Source: Acidobacteria bacterium UBA2161 (GTDB lineage: Bacteria > Acidobacteriota > Vicinamibacteria > Vicinamibacterales > UBA823). From it: DNA of 64,000 bases. Positions 60,249 to 64,000 of the stretch are shown piece by piece. A program made the position numbers and the translations under genes. The DNA is taken from the NCBI GenBank assembly GCA_002328835.1, contig DCWN01000002.1, forward strand, positions 40,832-104,831, read 5' to 3'. The notes beneath the pieces are model-generated. The model did no database searches. It saw nothing but the letters and a program-made list of their open reading frames with translations, and was not told where the DNA came from. Every line of letters begins with the position of its first letter. The stretch's first letter is position 1.

Positions 60249-61574
60249 ATGAGCAGTCAAGGATCACGGTTGTCACGTCGGCGGTTTCTCGGCACTTCCG
60301 TGGCCGCGGCGATCGGCGGAGTCTCCAGTGGCCTGTTTGGCGCGCGAGCCGAAGCCGGGCAGCGCCCGACGCCGGCGCTTCCGCTCGCCGAGCTCCATCC
60401 CAGCGGGATGGTGGACGAGGCCTACTGGTGGAAGGTCCGATCGCAGTTCAACATCGTGGACGGGCTGGCCTTCATGAACAACGGGACGCAGGGGCCGATG
60501 CCGCGGGTGGTGCTCGAGAAGAACGAGCGCATCCTCCGCGAGATCGCCGAGGACCCGTCCGACAACTATCGTCGCGACGACATCAACGATGTGCGCGCGA
60601 AGGTCGCGCCGTTCGTCGGGGCCGACCCCGAGGAAATCGCGCTGACGCGCAGCACGTCCGAAGGGATGAACATCTTCGCGCACGGGCTCGACTGGCGCGA
60701 GGGCGACGAAGCGCTGATGAACTCGCACGAGCACGGCGGCGGCCGCGGACCGTACCTCTCGCTGATGGAGCGGCGGGGCATCAACATCAACGTCATCGAC
60801 ATCCCGGCGCCGCCGGAGAGCCAGGAGCAGATCGTCGACCTCTACGAGCAGGCGATCACGCCGCGCACCCGCGCCATCATGGTGAGCCACATCACCTACG
60901 TGACCGGGCTCATGACGCCGATCAAGCTGCTCTCCGAGATGGCGCACCGCCACGGCGTATTGGTCTCGGTCGACGGCGCCCATCCGCTCGGGATGCTCGA
61001 TCTCGACTTCCACGCCATGGGCTGCGACCACTACTCGGGCGCGGGCCAGAAGTGGCTGCTCGCGGGCGGCGGCACGGGGGTCTGCTACGTCAAGCGCGAC
61101 GTGCAAGATCAGGTCTGGCCGCTCATGGGCGGACCCCCACGCGAAGGCGCCACCGCGAACCGCTACGAGTCGGTCGGGCAGCGCAACGTCCCGTCGCTGC
61201 TCGGGATGGGGGACGCGGTGGACCTGCAGGACACGATCGGCAAGCGGAACATCGAGGAGCGAGATCGCCAACTCAGCAGCCGCCTGCGGGCCGGGCTGCA
61301 GGAGATCCCCGGGGTGCATCTCTGGACCTCGACCGATCGCGGTCTGAGTGCCGGCCTGACCTTGTTCTCTGTGCACGACATTCCGATGGGGAACGTCGTC
61401 AGGGCGCTGTTCGACGAGTTCCGCGTCCACATCCGGACGATGGGGACCGGCAACCTGAACGGAGTGCGGGCGTCGACGCACTTCTACAACATGCCGCACG
61501 AGGTGGATCGGCTGCTCGAGGGCGTCCGCCACATCGCGGCGAACTCTGGGAACTACATGACGACGGCGGCCTAG
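60249..61574 (+). CDS. Tat-exported class V aminotransferase-like protein
   Basis: 441 residues. A twin-arginine signal (LSRRRFLGTSVAAAIGG) is followed by a fold-type I PLP domain of the class V (isopenicillin N epimerase/cysteine desulfurase) group: FMNNGTQGPMP, TRSTSEGMNIFAHGL, the SVDGAHPLGMLDLDF segment and the PLP lysine in SGAGQKWLLAGGGTG. Export in folded form with bound PLP fits the Tat signal. It may be an epimerase, lyase or desulfurase of the periplasm. ATG 60249 has AGGAGGGGG ahead of it; it is divergent from the Omp85-like gene. Confidence 0.9.
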   Translation: MSSQGSRLSRRRFLGTSVAAAIGGVSSGLFGARAEAGQRPTPALPLAELHPSGMVDEAYWWKVRSQFNIVDGLAFMNNGTQGPMPRVVLEKNERILREIAEDPSDNYRRDDINDVRAKVAPFVGADPEEIALTRSTSEGMNIFAHGLDWREGDEALMNSHEHGGGRGPYLSLMERRGININVIDIPAPPESQEQIVDLYEQAITPRTRAIMVSHITYVTGLMTPIKLLSEMAHRHGVLVSVDGAHPLGMLDLDFHAMGCDHYSGAGQKWLLAGGGTGVCYVKRDVQDQVWPLMGGPPREGATANRYESVGQRNVPSLLGMGDAVDLQDTIGKRNIEERDRQLSSRLRAGLQEIPGVHLWTSTDRGLSAGLTLFSVHDIPMGNVVRALFDEFRVHIRTMGTGNLNGVRASTHFYNMPHEVDRLLEGVRHIAANSGNYMTTAA

Positions 61575-61680
61575 CCGTCGCGTCGGCAAGCTGGTGCGCG
61601 CGGCGGGCGTTCTGCCCGCCGCGCTCGATCTTCGAGTTTACAGTCAGAGCGGCTTCACGAAGGCCGTGGGGGAGGGTGTC

Positions 61681-62967
61681 ATGTTTCGCAAGTGGTTGAT
61701 CGTCGCGAGTGTGCTGGTGCTGGCGGTAGGAGCGTGGGCGTGCGGCGGCGGCGGCGGGGAGCAGGCCGAGGTTGCAGCCGAGCCGACCGAAGAGGAGATC
61801 GTCGCCCTCGCGCAAGGCATCCACGAGCGCGTGCTGACGATCGACACGCACGACGACATCCCGTTCAACTTCGCGACCGAGGAAGTCGACCCTGGCGTCA
61901 GGGGCGATCGCAAGGTCGATCTGCCCAAGATGCGTGAGGGCCTGCTCGACGTCGGGTACTTCATCGTCTTCGTCGGCCAGACCGAGCGCACGCCCGAGAA
62001 CTACGAGCAGGCGAAGGCCGACGCGATGACGAAGTTCAACGCCATCCATCGGATGACCGAGGAGATGTATCCGGACGAGATCGAGTTGGCCTACACGGCC
62101 GACGATGTCGATCGCATCCACGCGAGCGGCAAGCTGGTGGCGATGATCGGCATCGAGAACGGCTATGTGATCGGCAAGGATCTGTCGTTGCTCGAGACCT
62201 ATCACGAGCTGGGCGCGCGCTACATCACCCTGGCGCACGGCGGGCACAACGACATTGCCGATTCGGCTACGCCGCGCGCGAACGAGCCCGAGTCGGAGCA
62301 CGACGGGCTGAGCGAGTTCGGCGAGGAGGTCGTTGCCGAAATGAACCGCCTCGGCATCATGGTGGACATTTCGCACGTCTCGAAGCAGTCGATGCTCGAT
62401 GCCACGGCGGCGTCGGTCGCACCCGTCATCGCCTCGCACTCGAGCACGGTCGCCATCAACGATCACCCCCGCAACATGGACGACGAGCAGTTGCTGGCAC
62501 TCCGCGACAACGGCGGCGTCATGCAGACCGTCGCGCTGGGCGGATTCGTCAAGTCGGCGCCGCAGGAGAAGCAGGACGCGATCGCCGCGCTGCGCGAGGA
62601 GATGGGGATCGAGGGCTTCGGCGGGGTGCGTGCCCTCGACGACGAGCAGCGGGCCGCCTACGACGCGCGGATGGCCGAGCTGGACGAGCAGTGGCCGCCG
62701 GCCAACGTGCAGGATTTCGTCGACCACATCGACCATGCCGTGCAGCTGATCGGCATCGACCACGTCGGGATCAGCTCCGACTTCGACGGCGGCGGCGGCA
62801 TCGTCGGCTGGAACGACGCGAGCGAGACGTTCAACGTGACGCTCGAGTTGGTCCGTCGGGGCTACAGCGAGGAGGAGATCGCGCAGCTCTGGAGCGGCAA
62901 CCTGCAGCGCGTGCTGAGAGAAGTCGAGCGGATCGCCGCGGAGCTGCAGGGCGAGTCGACGAACTAG
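61681..62967 (+). CDS. Lipoprotein membrane dipeptidase, M19 family
   Basis: 428 residues. A lipoprotein signal (SVLVLAVGAWAC, then a Gly run) is followed by the M19 barrel: TIDTHDDIPFNF (metal His/Asp), AMIGIENGYVIG (Glu), DISHVSKQSMLDA and IASHSSTVAINDHPRN (metal His), ending DHVGISSDFDGGGG and WSGNLQRVL. It hydrolyses dipeptides, including some with D-amino acids, at the membrane surface. GGAGG lies five bases before ATG 61681. It follows the aminotransferase gene by 106 bases. Confidence 0.95.
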   Translation: MFRKWLIVASVLVLAVGAWACGGGGGEQAEVAAEPTEEEIVALAQGIHERVLTIDTHDDIPFNFATEEVDPGVRGDRKVDLPKMREGLLDVGYFIVFVGQTERTPENYEQAKADAMTKFNAIHRMTEEMYPDEIELAYTADDVDRIHASGKLVAMIGIENGYVIGKDLSLLETYHELGARYITLAHGGHNDIADSATPRANEPESEHDGLSEFGEEVVAEMNRLGIMVDISHVSKQSMLDATAASVAPVIASHSSTVAINDHPRNMDDEQLLALRDNGGVMQTVALGGFVKSAPQEKQDAIAALREEMGIEGFGGVRALDDEQRAAYDARMAELDEQWPPANVQDFVDHIDHAVQLIGIDHVGISSDFDGGGGIVGWNDASETFNVTLELVRRGYSEEEIAQLWSGNLQRVLREVERIAAELQGESTN

Positions 62968-63030
62968 GGGGCGAAGCCCTTACTCGCTTCGAAGCGCGTC
63001 GGCGGGGTCGACGGTGCTGGCGCACTCGCC

Positions 63031-63702
63031 ATGGGGAACGCCGAGACCACGACGCTCGCGGAAACGCTCGGTCGCATCGACCGCCTGGCCGAGTATTCCT
63101 GCTCGGACAGCCGCGAGCTGACGCGGTTGTGCGAGATCGCCTGCGACGTGCGCGACCGCGGCGTCGCGGGCGATCTGGTCGAGTGCGGCGTCCGCAACGG
63201 CGGGTCGGCGGCCGCGCTATCGCTCGGTCTGCCCGGACGGCACATCTGGCTCTACGACTCGTTCGAGGGGCTGCCCCCGCCCGGCCCGCGTGACGGCGCG
63301 GCGGCCGACGGATGGGCGGGGCGGTGTCGCGGCACGGAAGACCGGGTCGTCGCAGCGCTCGAGATCGCCGGGGCGCGGGACTACACGGTAAGGCCCGGAT
63401 GGTTCGCGGAGACCTTCGCGGCGCGGCCGGCGCCGGAGCGGATCGCCCTCCTGCACGTCGATGCCGACTGGTACGACAGCGTGATCGATTCACTCGAGCG
63501 GTTTCATCCCCTGGTTGTCGACGGCGGGACGATCGTGCTCGGCGACTTCGGCCACTGGGAGGGCTGCCGCGAAGCCTTCTACGATTTCTGCCGCCGGCAC
63601 GACCTCAAGCCGTTGCTCGAGCGCTACGGCCACTCGGGGGCCTGGTGGGTGAAGGGGCGAGGCCACAACCGCGCGTCGCTGGCGCGGTGGGACATGCCAT
63701 GA
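63031..63702 (+). CDS. TylF/MycF-like O-methyltransferase
   Basis: 223 residues of the macrocin O-methyltransferase family: GDLVECGVRNGGSAAALSL is the SAM loop, WLYDSFEGLPPPG the typical family motif, and LLHVDADWYDSVIDSLERFHP carries metal-binding Asp residues; DGGTIVLGDFGHW follows. Such enzymes methylate sugar hydroxyls of antibiotics or surface glycans using SAM and Mg2+. The window shows no other glycan biosynthesis gene. It has no signal peptide. The start is ATG 63031. Confidence 0.92.
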   Translation: MGNAETTTLAETLGRIDRLAEYSCSDSRELTRLCEIACDVRDRGVAGDLVECGVRNGGSAAALSLGLPGRHIWLYDSFEGLPPPGPRDGAAADGWAGRCRGTEDRVVAALEIAGARDYTVRPGWFAETFAARPAPERIALLHVDADWYDSVIDSLERFHPLVVDGGTIVLGDFGHWEGCREAFYDFCRRHDLKPLLERYGHSGAWWVKGRGHNRASLARWDMP

Positions 63703-63760
63703 CGGGACGCCGCGACGCCGCGACGCCGCAGCGCGCATCGGGCGAGCGGGCTCGGACGAT

Positions 63761-64000
63761 CTAGCGACGGCCGGGGAAGCTCGGCATCTCCATCTTTTCG
63801 TAGTCCGCGGGTGGAGTGAACGTGCCGTCCGGCGCGGTGCCGACCTGCACGCCGATCAGGGTGATGTTCGCCGCATCCTCGGTGTCCGAGACGATCCGCA
63901 CCGCGCGCCCCTCGGGCAGCCCTTGGGCGCGCGCCATCTGCTGGTACCGCGACATCATCGCCTGGGGGCCCTGCTGCGCCTGGCCCATGCCCATGCCCAT
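63761..64000 (-). CDS. Protein of unknown function, N-terminal end beyond the window
   Basis: The last 79 or so residues of a minus-strand gene. A Met/Gly/Gln-rich low-complexity stretch (MGMGMGQAQQGPQ) is followed by GRAVRIVSDTEDAANITLIGVQVG and a C-terminal PPADYEKMEMPSFPGRR, which resembles the end of small periplasmic DUF4412-like proteins. The true start is outside the window, so size and signal peptide cannot be judged. Confidence 0.55.
   Translation of the reverse strand: MGMGMGQAQQGPQAMMSRYQQMARAQGLPEGRAVRIVSDTEDAANITLIGVQVGTAPDGTFTPPADYEKMEMPSFPGRR

Noticed and set aside
1..64000. CRISPR arrays, tRNA/rRNA genes, insertion sequences, prophage or integrase genes
   Set aside because: None seen: no regular repeat-spacer pattern, no cloverleaf-like sequence noticed, no transposase or integrase motif in any frame.

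Overview
The window is a GC-rich bacterial chromosome segment, roughly two thirds G+C by eye, with about 49 protein-coding genes on both strands. I found no tRNA, rRNA, CRISPR array, transposase, phage or conjugation gene. The many secreted peptidases, a sortilin-like beta-propeller protein, a TonB receptor with an N-terminal carboxypeptidase-regulatory domain, Tat-exported oxidoreductase-like enzymes and the style of the hybrid histidine kinase suggest an Acidobacteriota member, perhaps class Vicinamibacteria. That placement is inference from gene content; the window has no phylogenetic marker gene.

Layout. 1-5.8 kb: the end of an ABC exporter, a small gene remnant, a translationally coupled zinc-metallopeptidase/ATP-grasp pair, and ettA. 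5.8-8.9 kb: a TAXI-type TRAP transporter. 9-12 kb: a secreted esterase and a Tat-exported GH109-like enzyme preceded by a 16-codon leader ORF. 12-20.2 kb: an S9 peptidase, a nitrilase, an AhpD-like gene interrupted by an in-frame TGA, a penicillin-acylase-like enzyme and gamma-glutamyltransferase. 20.2-28 kb: an SDR lacking the usual catalytic pair, a lytic transglycosylase, a sortilin-like protein, a LacD-type aldolase and a small conserved-looking protein. 28.4-31.7 kb: a sugar isomerase/ribulokinase operon. 31.9-37.8 kb: a soluble hybrid histidine kinase, a chlorite-dismutase-family protein, a serine hydrolase, an M23 peptidase, a DNA methyltransferase (repair) and an amidohydrolase. 37.9-49.7 kb: a GH172/DUF2961 protein, a YgeY-like M20 hydrolase, a TonB receptor, an aminotransferase, secreted proteins, an M4 protease and a large lipoprotein. 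49.8-60 kb: a minus-strand run containing an Omp85-like barrel, a secreted kinase-like protein, xylB, xylA, an SSS transporter, cutC, an M24 peptidase and DinB. 60-64 kb: an exported class V aminotransferase, an M19 dipeptidase, a TylF-like methyltransferase and a cut-off gene.

The gene set reads as a scavenger of peptides and plant or microbial polysaccharide sugars. Exported proteases and amidases feed dipeptidases and aminotransferases, glycosidase-like proteins release sugars, and the pentose operons carry them into the pentose phosphate pathway.

Two observations stand out. First, the AhpD-like gene at 15311-15886 has TGA exactly where the family has the second redox cysteine (C-H-Y-TGA). 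The reading frame continues intact, and a 7-bp stem-loop of bacterial SECIS geometry follows, so it is a strong selenoprotein candidate. Second, the exported protein at 57102-58784 carries a complete protein-kinase-like motif set (Lys, Glu, HxDxxxxN, DFG). It sits between an Omp85-type barrel without POTRA domains and the xylose genes, apparently in one transcription unit, and looks like an undescribed envelope system.
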